From NCBI GenBank assembly GCA_036346225.1, contig JARFIW010000170.1, positions 9,920,501 to 9,984,500 of the forward strand: a stretch of 64,000 bases of DNA, given 5' to 3'. Shown here piece by piece: positions 35,790 through 46,168 of this stretch. The notes below the pieces were generated by a model that had not been told where the DNA came from, ran no database searches, and worked only from the letters and a program-made list of their open reading frames with translations. Positions within the stretch are counted from its first letter, which is position 1; every line of letters starts with the position of its first letter. Origin of the DNA: Platerodrilus igneus (lineage: Eukaryota > Arthropoda > Insecta > Coleoptera > Lycidae). The position numbers and the translations under genes are program-made.

Positions 35790-36565
35790 TTAAGATACGG
35801 CAAGAGAAAACAAGACCAAACCATAAACGATAATAGAAAAATCACCTGAAGTAATCTCACATGTAATAAATTTCAAGAGTATGAATACTGTGATTCTTTG
35901 CACGAGGTATAGTAATACAGACGTTACCCGACCTAATAATACAAAAAAATTTGTTTAGTGTTTTCGTTGTAGCAACCTACAGACTACTAAAGGTATGAGA
36001 TAGCATAATAAATGCTTTTTATAACTTCAGATTTTCTGCTTTACATTTGCCTACAGGGACAGCATAATAAACGCCTTTTCCACATGATCAAGTGTAAGCT
36101 CCGTATAAATGACTGTGACACAAAGACGTCCCTCAAACGCGCAGCAATTGGGGATTAGGACGTGTGTTAGACCGTTAATGGAAAAAAAATTAATTACTCT
36201 CGAGCAAGTAACTAGAACATATGTGAGGGTTATCGTTGGTAGGGAAAGCGGGAAACCAATTGGTCTATGGGATTTGCCAAAGGGATTCAAATGTGGTGAT
36301 ATTCGCTAAACAAATCAACGACACGGTAACCGAAAAAAATGGGCAGATTGATTCCAAAACAACGTAGTTAAAAATTAATTACCATAGCAGAGTAAACTCA
36401 ATTCTGACTCTGTGAACTATCTGAATTTGCGTTCTTTAATATGCAGCAAGAGGAGCATGAGTAAACCATAAACGATAATAGAACAATCAACTGGAACAGT
36501 CTTACATGTAATAGATTTCAAGACCATGGACGCTAGAATTCTTTACACAAGATAATATTGTAAAA
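35790..36565 (+). repeat. Pair of ~125-bp direct repeats 645 bp apart
   Basis: 35,800-35,925 and 36,440-36,565 share CCATAAACGATAATAGAA, then TACATGTAATAGATTTCAAG-like sequence (CACATGTAATAAATTTCAAG in the first copy) and a GATTCTTTGCACGAG / GAATTCTTTACACAAG block. The 645-bp interval holds a 66-codon plus-strand frame (36,109-36,309) without recognisable homology. The pair could be ends of a small element or a local duplication. Confidence 0.65.
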
Positions 36566-37000
36566 TATGCTTTGAATAGTCAAATAACTTATAATTGATA
36601 ACTTTCTTTCTATTGTAGTTGGTTTGACACAGATGTTTATTTTAAATCTCCTTTTAACTAATACTTTGTCACAAAATTCACGAGTAGGATTTGCTAGACC
36701 ATTTCGGCTGCAGTATGTGCCCTAGTGCAAAACTTTTTAAAGAGTCCTTTGACCGTAGTCTTTGTAAATAAATGTGTTCTTTTACTCTAGATTATGTGAA
36801 ATTAGTTGACATTTTGATCTCTAAATTCATTCTCTAAAAAAAAATACACAACTTTCCTAAAGAAAGGGTTTTTACATACATAATATTGTAACAAACTTTT
36901 TTTACTATTATTTATTTGGTACGTTATAAGCTTGACTTTTCACAAATACATCAGAGAAATTAAAATAATTAATACCCATTTACCACATAATATTTTTAAA

Positions 37001-37040
37001 GACTACGTACATATTTCGACCACTATGTGGTCATCATCAG
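37001..37040 (-). ncRNA. Hammerhead-ribozyme-like motif
   Basis: Minus strand reads CTGATGA, then T, then a 6-bp hairpin GACCAC-ATA-GTGGTC, then GAAA, then UAUGUACGUA and GUC, i.e. the hammerhead core in the right order with stem II, a very short stem III and a GUC cleavage triplet. Pairing of the two outer arms into stem I looks poor, so this copy may be decayed or act only as a dimer. Such minimal hammerheads are known from Penelope-like and other retroelements. No reverse transcriptase was found next to it. Confidence 0.4.
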
Positions 37041-37630
37041 TAGTAAACTAAAAAATAAAGATAATAAATTAAGAGTTGTTCAGGAAACCCTTCTCCTCAC
37101 AACGTAGGCTGAAGTGATACTTCCCAACAAACAATTTACTAAAATTTGCTTTGAACACCTGAGGATATTCTCTTCACCAAGTAGGCTGGTGATCTCTACA
37201 AAACAAAGTGAATTGTTGCCTTAATAAACAAAATCACTAAATTTATACTAAAATTAAAACTGCTTGAGCCGAACAAAAATTATTCATGCGTTCCTATTGG
37301 TTGCTAAACCAATAGAGAAAGCAATCCAGATGACACTATTGGACCCTTATCAGTATTTAAGAGGATGTTACGCTTACTTTAAACTGGTCAGTTAAAACCC
37401 ACCCCTTTTTGGTATTTCATTATTCATTTACGTAGATTCTGCTCAAATCCTCCAAGAACACCCGGTATATTAGACCTTCCTATAATAAACCTGCTTTCTA
37501 ATAATTTTCAACTTAAATCTAGTTGCTTTAAAACGAAATGTTTACTCGAAAGTTTAAATAGTCGGTACCTTGTTTTCGTTGTCCGCTAGCTGGTTACACA
37601 TTACTATAGCGTACCATTAAGTTCTTATAC

Positions 37631-38015
37631 TGTTACGACCGAAAGATGCGCCGAAATAATGGATCATACAAATATTTGATAAGCGTGTTTCAAGTTTCTA
37701 ATCGCATTTGATAACGCGAGGATTGAAGTTCGAATTCTTGTTATTAAACGAATTTTAATTTGATTCTGCATTACTTTTCTCGGTCTGATACTGCTTATTT
37801 TTTTCTCTTCGCGCTCGAACTGTTATTTATTAATCTTTTCTTTCGGCTCTTTGGTGTTTCTCACTTGAGGATCGGTTTTCTTTATTTCGTGTGTGGGTTC
37901 GATCGTCTTAAATTTTAGTTTTGTTTTCTTTTTGGATCGCTAAGTATCATTGGTTGGCTTATTTCAGATTATCGAAATTGTGTTTTCGCCGATAATTCTA
38001 GTCCGTTGAAAACGC
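37631..38015 (+). mobile_element. Candidate 5' LTR upstream of the gag remnant
   Basis: Starts TGTTACG, the same first bases expected for other LTRs in this window, and runs up to a primer-binding-site-like TGGCGCCC at 38,016-38,023. A ~75-bp stretch inside it (about 37,692-37,768, containing TTTGATAACGCGAGGATT) recurs inverted at 59,070-59,150, supporting repeat origin. The right end is not a clean CA, and no 3' copy was found downstream, so this is tentative. Confidence 0.35.
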
Positions 38016-38215
38016 TGGCGCCCTATTCTTATTTCTATTTTCTATTTTGTTGTTTTGCTCCTATTTGTGTTCCCGAAGTTTATCCGCCGCATATGGTTTA
38101 AATTGTTTTGTATTCATAATAATTTCTTTCTTGAGCTTTTATCGAGTTAAGGTTAGCCTTTATTTAGTTGCTTTCTCCCAATTTCGTTTCTTTATTCGTA
38201 TTCAAAGTAGCTGAT

Positions 38216-38935
38216 ATGGAGATAAGACTGTATGATGGTATCTGCAATAGACAGTAAGAGTCATCAGAAAGCATTACTGACTACTTCACGTGGATGAAAA
38301 CCCTGTTTCAATGGTATGGATCTCTCAAGAAGGAGGATAAATTGTTCATTGTGCTTCGTAGCCTCGCTCCATTCTATCGAGCCCATTTGCTTACCGTCCG
38401 CTGCTTACAAGAGCTAAAGGACGAATGTCTGAAGTTAGAACCGGAACAGATTCTGGCCGATTATGTCGTATCACCTAGTCAAGACCAACATACTGTTACT
38501 GCTGAACCGCATCTTGCTTATAAGTCTGCTGCAGTTGAGAAAAATACTTTTACTTTACATGACCGAGTTGTTTAGGTTTCTTTTACGCCTACGGGTAGAT
38601 CAGATACTTCTTTCGTACTTTCTACTGTCTTTTTTCTTAGTTCTGCTCCTACTCGTCAGGCCATTTGCTTTAACTGCGACAAGTCTGGTTATGTTTCGAC
38701 ACGTTGTACTCGTCCTAAAGTACTCCATTACTATGGTTGCGGGTATAAGAGAGTTTCTCGCCGCAACTGTCCACACTGTCATCCTACTATTAATAGGTCT
38801 TCGAATCATACTTCCAATTCCGTTCTCAGCTCTAGGAGCCAAATTTCTTCTGCTGCTAACTCTACGTTTTCTTCTGTACCTCATCCAGGTCCTCCTGCCA
38901 CTACTATAAAAAATATTCTTCTTCGGCTAATGTAG
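38216..38935 (+). pseudogene. Ty3/gypsy-like gag remnant
   Basis: Frame from a Met at 38,216 to the stop at 38,933, broken by stops at 38,255 and 38,573. The capsid C-terminal part reads ESITDYFTWMKTLFQWYGSL ... DKLFIVLRSLAPFYRAHL and ELKDECLKLEP, the pattern of insect Ty3/gypsy Gag. A zinc knuckle follows at 38,666-38,707, CFNCDKSGYVSTRC, with Tyr where the family has His. A second knuckle, YYGCGYKRVSRRNCPHCH, has lost its first Cys. A Ser-rich linker ends the frame. The N-terminal matrix/capsid half is missing. Gag packages element RNA; this copy is inactive. Confidence 0.75.
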
Positions 38936-39238
38936 CTTTGGACAAAATTTCTTCCGTTTCTAGTTCTACATCCTTTTCTGCACCTACTTCTGCTCGCCCT
39001 ACTACCATCACCTCGTACTCTTTTCAGCCATACAGTCTTTGAACAATAATATTGATTTTTACGGTTATCACGTCCCTTCTTACCGAACCTCTACTAACAA
39101 AAACCAAATTTCTGCTGTCCTTTGCGATTCAAAAAACGATCAAATAGATCCTACGTTTTCACTTCCACCCCAAACTGTGCCTCCACCATTATTGCAACTT
39201 ATACTTCAAATTAGTGATTTGCAGCTAGCTTCTCAACG

Positions 39239-39570
39239 GTTTGTTCCTGTTTTCTTAAATGATTCTATCCAAGAAATTCCTGTCGTGTCTGCAAGCACAA
39301 ATGGCGCTGAAGTGAAGATAATTTCTAATTCCGTGAGAGTCCTGTTGAAGTCCATGAACCTGTACCGTTAATGCCTATTGCCGTTTTTGTCAAAATTTTA
39401 CGTGTTCCTGCTTTCTTAAATGATTCAACTCAAGAAATTTAGGTCGTGTCTGAAATCACAGCTGTAGCTGAAGTGACGATAACTTCTAATACGGATAGAG
39501 AAGGTTCTGTTGAAGTTGGTGAACCCGTAGCTTTTCTGCCTGTTTCTCCATCTACAATTGTCAAGGAAAC
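39239..39570 (+). repeat. ~165-bp tandem duplication
   Basis: Two adjacent copies align: TGTTCCTGYTTTCTTAAATG, then CAAGAAATT, GTCGTGTCTG, GAAGTGAMGATAA and CTGTTGAAG. The second starts at about 39,403. The copies differ at many positions and one carries a stop (AAATTTAG), so the duplication is old. Confidence 0.8.
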
Positions 39571-39610
39571 AGTTCCTATTGTAGCTGAAGTTTTGTCTAT
39601 TCCTACTTCG

Positions 39611-39925
39611 TTGTCTAACAGTGATGAAGTCTTACTTGATTCTACTCCTTTATCGGACGTTGATAAAACGTTACCTGCTTGTACTTATTTTTCTGATGTT
39701 GACAAAATTTTTTTTTGATTGTGTTTCTTTGTCTGATGCTGACAAACTTCTACTTGTTTCTGTTCTTTTAGCTAAGGTTAATGAACTTCTAGCTGATGTT
39801 CCTTTACCTACTGTTGTTGAAGTTCTTCCTAATGCTGCTTGTTTTTGTAAGGTTCATGAAGTTCTACCTGTTTCTGTTTCTTTATGTAATGTTATTGAAG
39901 TGTTATTGGATTCTACTCCTTTTCC
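39611..39925 (+). repeat. 39-bp / 13-codon tandem repeat array
   Basis: Eight consecutive units. Each can be read as one 13-residue unit (one has 12), for example LSNSDEVLLDSTP, LSDVDKTLPACTY, FSDVDKIFFDCVS, LSDADKLLLVSVL, LPTVVEVLPNAAC, FCKVHEVLPVSVS and LCNVIEVLLDSTP. A single-base slip in a T-run near 39,711-39,718 separates the frame of the first units from the rest. Periodicity at codon level suggests the array expanded while the sequence was translated. Confidence 0.85.
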
Positions 39926-40379
39926 TTAGATTAATATTCCTACAGCCAAAGATATTCTCTTTCCTAAATGTGATACAGTTAGTCCTTCATCTAACGCCGA
40001 TGAAATTTTATCTGCTTCTGTCCCTTTATCTAACGAAACGGTAGTCTGCTCTGCCTGTGTTTTTTTTCGTAAGGTTGATTCTCGTACAGGCAATACTTGT
40101 TCCTTTTCTACCGTTGACTTTCTTACCACCAATTCTAGAAACAAGCAATTTCCTTCTATGATGCGTTTTGAGTTTTCTAAACTACCCTTGTCACCACTTT
40201 CTCAATCTCGTGCTACGACACCCCCTACTGTTCCTGTTATGCAGAAAACTTTCCAAAACAGACAGACATTAGTCTATGCCCATTCCGAACCTGAAGACAT
40301 ATGTCGGCGAAATCCCAATGTTCTTGATCTCGTTTCGTTTTTTTGCTGGCGGCGCAAACGTCTTAAGCCCAACACCTAG

Positions 40380-40575
40380 TCCACGCGCCCCAGATTCTTA
40401 TGTCGATTTTGCTTTCCTCAGCGCTTGATTTTTGGACTTTACGATTCTTTTATTTACTGCCTTGTTTTGCTGGGTTTTCTTTCTTTTCTTTCTCTTTTAA
40501 CCCCGTATGGGCCCGGAAATAGAATAGTTCCACGGTACGACCTGCCTGTCGTAAGACGCGACTAAAGCGGTTCGA
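40380..40575. other. Post-gag segment with a GC-rich conserved-looking block
   Basis: After a pyrimidine-rich run, a block at 40,503-40,570 (containing CGGTACGACCTGCCTGTCGT and AAGACGCGACTAAAGCGG) is far more GC-rich than its surroundings and has the look of a repeat core. I cannot name it. Confidence 0.35.
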
Positions 40576-40668
40576 CACATACACACACACGCATACTCAT
40601 ACATCAACACACACACACATACACACACGCACGCACGCACACGCACACACATACTCATACATACCTAC
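40576..40668 (+). repeat. (CA)n-type degenerate microsatellite
   Basis: About 93 bp of ACACATACACACACACGC-type sequence with interspersed ACGC and ATACTC variants, immediately 3' of the GC-rich block. Confidence 0.95.
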
Positions 40669-41942
40669 ATTGGGATTATGTTTTATTTTCTTTTGTGCGA
40701 TTCATAGGGGTTTTTTGTGGTTTTTGTACTTGTTGCTTGGTGTTATTCCTTTTGTTTTGTCTTTTTTCCTTGTTCCTTTTGTTCCACATTCTTTTCCTTT
40801 TTCCTGTGGCTGGTTTTACGTTCTGTCGGTCTTTGTGTTGACTTAGTTAAATTTTTCGATCCACTTCCTGTGGTAGGTGGTTTCTATCCAGCATTCATGT
40901 TGTTCCCTAGCTTACTATAAGGCTTGACACTCTGGTCATTTTGGCTGTTACTGTATATAAAATCTTTTGTTGCTTTCTAGCTAATATCAATAATTGAATA
41001 TGGTTAGTATAAATGAACTTACATAATTTGCATTGCCAGTTCTATCAGTTTTCTTTCCTTGGGCTTGGCCGATTTTGTACCTTGTCCAATTTTTTGTTTA
41101 TTCTTCCAGACGAAGAATAAAGATTAAAGATCGCTAGTTTCCACGATGTTGGATTTGCTAGTGCCCTTCTGAAATCCTACTGACTGCGCCAGTTAGATTT
41201 TGGGCCTCCTGGAGCGGCTTTTTAAAAAGGCTTCTCCCAAAAACAAATTTATTTAAAACGGAAATTACAATAGAAGCTAACAAATGGTGGCGTTATATTC
41301 ATTAACGTTTTAACAATCAAAATTACTTTCACTAATTAAATTAATTAAACTAAATTGAGTAGCTTGAACAACCAACAATGTTAAAGTTGTGAAGCTCTAG
41401 ACTGACTGGCCATCTTGGGCTCCTGAGGGTGTTTATGCAGTCCCTGCCCCTCACATTGCTTGTGGGAACTGCAGAGCTCATGTCTGCTATTTTCTGTATT
41501 CATTTATACAATACGAAGTAACAATCTTAATTCTAACAATAAGTTTCTTACAGTCTATTGTGACCTGCACTTGCAGTGTGAAGTTACGTCTAGAATACAA
41601 TATATTCACATCTGTTCTCATGTCTGGTTTATGAACTTCCATTAACCTTCTGTAATATGTCCTTCAATTATACATTGTTGCATCTAACTTAAGTTTTAAT
41701 GATTTTATTTAATTATACATATATTTGATTTGGGAGATATGTAACTGGTCACATAAAAAAAAGTTGTGTACAGTGAAAAATCCGATCATTTACGCGAAAG
41801 AATGTTCGCGACGGTTGGGACAGTTACACCTGATATGCTGGTGAATACGTGGCAAGGAGTGGAATATCGTCTCAATGTGTGCAGGGCAACAAATAGATCC
41901 CACGTTGAAGTCCATTAATATTATAACAAAACTTGAAAGTAG
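40669..41942. other. No gene recognised
   Basis: T-rich to about 41,000, then AT-rich. The small plus-strand frames at 40,717-40,920 and 41,460-41,645 follow base composition and show no domain. Confidence 0.5.
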
Positions 41943-43631
41943 TGTAACGGGCAATTTTTTTGTTTTAACCTTTTACGCTGTACGCAATTCATAAATACAT
42001 TGCTACAAATTACTAGTGCTATATTTGATATTTATTAACTCGTGTGTAGTAATTTAAAGATAGATAAATTGAAAATTATAAACCGATTATAATTAATTAT
42101 AAATTGCATCGTCCTTGGTTTGTGGTAAATATAAATTTTGTTGCTTATGTGAATATACGGGTCTAGATAAGAGGCGATAAGCAGTTGGAATAACGACGAA
42201 TTGAATAAACAGATGAGGAGTCGTAGTTCGTGCTTGGTTGCTATATATTAATTACGTGGAAAAGACTGCTTCTTTTTGCTTTGACAAGAGTCGAGTTTTG
42301 TCCTTTGTTCCGATATATTAAGTACTGTGGAATCGACTTTGGCTACCTTTTAAAGCGGAAAAGCTTGTTAAACTCGCGGCACGTGTGTTTTACGGAACAG
42401 TTGACGGACGGTTTTTATTGCTTACGCGTGCCTACTAATTGTTTTTTTAGTTGTTTTCTTGTGAAATAAAAATTGTATATTAACTGTACAAAAGTGTTTT
42501 ACGGAACATCTTGACGGACGTACTTAAGTGATACACGTGCTTTACCCATTATGGTTCTTGTTAGTTGTTTTGTCTTTTAATATTGAAACGTTGCAAATTA
42601 AACTAGTTTCGCGGTCTTTTTCTTTTCAGAGTAGCGCATACCTTGGATTATTTAAATACAGTGATACTGTAGTTTCTGAATTTTCTAACAACAAAGAATC
42701 TAAAATAAATCATTGCTTGCGCAAATTTCGTTATTTGTGAAATATAACAGATTCCCGGCTTACAAAGGTATTGGTTGAAATTTTTCACTGCTTTTTGGGA
42801 TGCTTATGAAAATAATATACCTTTGGTCCCAGTTGAAATTAAACTAGTGCTTCAGAATATTTCGAAATTGTTGTCTTAGGAAATAGAATTACCAAGAGAT
42901 TTATCAAGGCTACATAGTTCCGACGCGTGATAATGTCTGCTGCTAACACCAGTGAAATACATAGGTGTGATTAGTGTAAAGTGTAAGAAATTCCATCAAC
43001 ACCCTCACAGTCAAGGGTGAAGTGCTTCGTTAGTGCAGGACATCGTTGAATCCCACACTTCAGTTGCAAGGAAGCGTTACTGAAGGACTTTCTGTAAGTT
43101 GAACTATTTCCTACTTAGTATTACTTTAAATATCTACCCGTTGTTTTGCCATATCTTCGTCGTTCTGATACCTTTTACAATAGACTTGCATGCTATTTTA
43201 AAACATAGAAAAAAAAAAGAAAGAAAGAAAAATCAATACTACTAAATTACTCATACCAATTGTGTTTTATCTATTTATCTTTTGTCAACATTTTATCTGA
43301 TTTATGTTTAATTGGTGTGTGAGGAAACGTTTCTGCTACTCCCCAATATTACCTCACTTTGTACTAAACATTTTTCTGTATTGCTTTTACCGTTGTTATA
43401 TTATATAGTTTATCTAAACAGTTTCTTTTTTTACATTCTACAAAGTACTGAATAACTTAGACTTTTCATTGCTGCAATGCTTATTCTCTTTTTTTTTCAG
43501 GTTTGCTTAACTAATTTTCTTGCAGGTATTGTCACTAACTCCTTACCGCCGCATACAATATATGTTGGTCTGCTTTCTACAACCCCCCCTACTCTCCGAT
43601 TGAGCCCGGGTCACTTCTTTGACTTGTTACG
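41943..43631 (+). mobile_element. Left arm of palindrome: LTR in plus orientation
   Basis: Begins TGTAACGGGCAATTTTTTTG and is the near-perfect reverse complement of 43,698-45,393. It ends at GACTTGTTACG, about 30 bp short of the terminus seen in the right arm. It holds an internal ~108-bp tandem duplication (42,386-42,580). Frames at 42,230-42,469 and 42,528-42,740 have mirror versions in the right arm because of the palindrome. The T-rich runs before each central boundary resemble LTR ends. See the spacer and right-arm entries for why I call this an LTR rather than a foldback element. Confidence 0.75.
42386..42580 (+). repeat. ~108-bp tandem duplication inside the LTR
   Basis: TGTTTTACGGAACAGTTGACGG and GTGTTTTACGGAACATCTTGACGG start the two units. 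Both continue through an ACGCGTGC / ACACGTGC box into TTAGTTGTTTTSTTG-type sequence. The mirror copy is at about 44,755-44,950. LTR-internal tandem repeats of this kind often carry enhancer function in retroelements; here that is only inference. Confidence 0.75.
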
Positions 43632-43672
43632 TTTTTTTTTTCGTGGCAGCCACGTTGGGCGCCAAAAATCTA
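43632..43672 (-). promoter_or_regulatory. tRNA-Lys(CUU) primer-binding site between inverted LTRs
   Basis: On the minus strand, TGGCGCCCAACGTGG (43,650-43,664) is an exact 15-base complement of the 3' end of tRNA-Lys(CUU) including CCA. It lies 8 bases after the CGTAACA terminus of the right LTR, where an LTR retroelement has its primer-binding site. The remaining spacer is a short leader with a T9-10 run on the plus strand joining it to the left arm. Confidence 0.8.
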
Positions 43673-45393
43673 TGTTACGTGAATCGGGGCTGTGCGTAAC
43701 AAAAAGAAAGTCTAATAAGTGACCAGGGTTCAATCGGAGAGAAGGGGGGGGGGGTTGTAGAAAGCAGACCAACATATATCGTATGCGTCGGTAAGGAGTT
43801 AGTGACAATACCTGCAAGAAAATTAGTTAAGCAAACCTGAAAAAAAAAGAGAATAAGCATAGCAGCAATGAAAAGTCTAAGTTATTCAGTACTTTGTAGA
43901 ATGTAAAAAAAAGAAACTGTTTAGATAAACTATATAATATAACAACGGTAAAAGCAATACAGAAAAATGTTTAGTACAAAGTGAGGTAATATTGGGGAGT
44001 AGCAGAAACGTTTCCTCACACACCAATTAAACATAAATCAGATAAAATGTTGACAAAAGATAAATAGATAAGACACAATTGGTATGAGTAATTTAGTAGT
44101 ATTGATTTTTCTTTCTTTCTTTTTTTTTCTGTTTTAAAATAGCATGCAAGTCTATTGTAAAAGGTATTAGAACGACGAAGATATGGCAAAACAACGGGTA
44201 GATATTTAAAGTAATACTAAGTAGGAAATAGTTCAACTTACAGAAAGTCCTTCAGTAACGCTTCCTTGCAACTGAAGTGTGGGATTCAACGATGTGCTGC
44301 ACTAACGAAGCACTTCACCCTTGACTGTGAGGGTGTTGATGGAATTTCTTACACTTTACACTAATCACACCTATGTATTTCACTGGTGTTAGCAGCAGAC
44401 ATTATCACGCGTCGGAACTATGTAGCCTTGATAAATCTCTTGGTAATTCTATTTCCTAAGACAACAATTTCGAAATATTCTGAAGCACTAGTTTAATTTC
44501 AACTGGGACCAAAGGTATATTATTTTCATAAGCATCCCAAAAAGCAGTGAGAAATTTCAACCAATACCTTTGTAAGCCGGGAATCCGTTATATTTCACAA
44601 ATAACGAAATTTGCGCAAGCAATGATTTATTTTAGATTCTTTGTTGTTAGAAAATTCAGAAACTACAGTATCACTGTATTTAAATAATCTAAAGTATGCG
44701 CTACTCTGAAAAGAAAAAGACCGCAAAACTAGTTTAATTTGCAACGTTTCAATATTAAAAGACAAAACAACTAACAAGAACCATAATGGGTAAAGCACGT
44801 GTATCACTTAAGTACGTCCGTCAAGATGTTCCGTAAAACACTTTTGTACAGTTAATATACAATTTTTATTTCACAAGAAAACAACTAAAAAAACAATTAG
44901 TAGGCACGCGTAAGCAATAAAAACCGTCCGTCAACTGTTCCGTAAAACACACGTGCCTCGAGTTTAACAAGCTTTTCCGCTTTATAAGGTAGCCAAAGTC
45001 GATTCCACAGTACTTAATATATCGGAACAAAGGACAAAACTCGACTCTTGTCAAAGCAAAAAGAAGCAGTCTTTTCCACGTAATTAATATATAGCAACCA
45101 TGCACGAACAACGACTCCTCATCTGTTTATTCAATTCGTCGTTATTTCAACCGCTTATCGCCTCTTATCTAGACCCGTATATTCACATAAGCAACAAAAT
45201 TTATATTTACCACAAGACAAGGACGATGCAATTTATAATTAATTATAATCGGTTTATAATTTTTAATTTATCTATCTTTAAATTACTACACACGAGTTAA
45301 TAAATATCAAATATAGCACTAGTAATTTGTAGCAATGTATCTATGAATTGCGTACAGCGTAAAAGGTTAAAACTATAAAAATTGCCCGTTACA
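43673..45393 (-). mobile_element. Right arm of palindrome: LTR in minus orientation
   Basis: On the minus strand it runs from TGTAACGGGC (45,393) to CGTAACA (43,673), i.e. TG...CA ends with a 6-of-7 inverted repeat, 1,721 bp, followed by the primer-binding site. The arms differ by scattered substitutions and small indels, so the palindrome is not a recent copy of itself. Flanking bases are GTAG on the left and GTAC on the right, a possible 4-bp target duplication with one change. Confidence 0.75.
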
Positions 45394-45477
45394 GTACTCT
45401 CTTTTATTGTTAGTTTTTTATTAATTTCAACATTAAATTTATACTTAAAACTAGGGAATTCTATTCCAAACACCCGG
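45394..45477. other. Short spacer between palindrome and copy B
   Basis: AT-rich; nothing recognised. Confidence 0.6.
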
Positions 45478-46154
45478 TATTTATTTAAACTAACTGCTAC
45501 AAACTCTTGAAACTCTAGAAACTAAATGAACCATAGAGTCTTTAAGTTTATGTACTCCTTAGGTTGCGTTTCAACCCAGCAAGCAGATTTTTTCGCAACA
45601 AGAGTGTTTTGGAGCAAGAAACGTGCCTTTAGTAATCAAGTTTGGGCGTAATTATATTATCATTATTCTGGATACAATTCATTGATTATAGAGTAACACT
45701 TGTAAGCTGCTGTTCCCCACTGGCTTGCTGGTAAGTTTGCAGTACGTACATTTACAAACTTTTGTTTTAATGAAACACCCGTGGTTCATTGTTCCTAACT
45801 TGACTTTAACGCACGTTTATTAAGTTTCCTTATATCTCTCAAGCCCCTCATGCTAGAGCGTGTCAAACACATAACTGAAGTGTAAGTAGGCGTATTGTAA
45901 GAAAACCGTTGTAACATCAACATAATATAAGATAATTAAGAAATTTTTAATTTTTAACCATCATAAAATTTACCACCCTTTGTGCCTGAGAGACATGAGT
46001 AAAACATTCTCTGCACTGTCCGTAGTGGTGCGTAATACTAAGCACAACTCATTTTTTTTGTTACGTACAACTTCAGTGTAAAAAATCAGGTATATAATTT
46101 CCAGAGGAACTCGGTGAAATATCCGCTTAAAATAACAAACATCAACAACTAAGA
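45478..46154 (+). repeat. Segmental duplicate copy B, left part
   Basis: Colinear with 24,475-25,300 of copy A and lacking that copy's 125-bp LINE fragment. Ends in AACGTGTTGCCGATT, where a large insertion begins. Confidence 0.85.
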
Positions 46155-46168
46155 ACGTGTTGCCGATT

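Larger units (their letters stand above)
38936..40379 (+). pseudogene. Ser/Val-rich post-gag region with internal repeats
   Basis: Continues the gag remnant in shifting frames (long open pieces at 39,039-39,371, 39,446-39,718 and 40,158-40,379). No protease or reverse transcriptase motif is visible where a gypsy element would have them. It contains a ~165-bp tandem duplication (about 39,239-39,570) and an array of 13-codon repeats (39,611-39,925, plus a degenerate unit near 39,988). The final part ends CRRNPNVLDLVSFFCWRRKR-like before a stop. Whether it belongs to the same element as the gag is inferred from adjacency and shared base composition. Confidence 0.45.

Noticed and set aside
38463..38909. 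148-codon plus-strand frame and the 94-codon minus-strand frame over the gag remnant
   Set aside because: The gag capsid motif and zinc knuckles are in a different frame; these are shadows.
42230..45111. Pairs of matching 'proteins' at 42,230-42,469 / 44,866-45,111 and 42,528-42,740 / 44,595-44,807
   Set aside because: The pairs arise because the two arms of the LTR palindrome are reverse complements. They lie inside LTR sequence and show no domain.
41943..45393. Palindrome as a pure assembly or foldback-read artefact
   Set aside because: The arms differ by scattered substitutions and indels, and the centre carries a meaningful primer-binding site. I keep the possibility as a check rather than an explanation.
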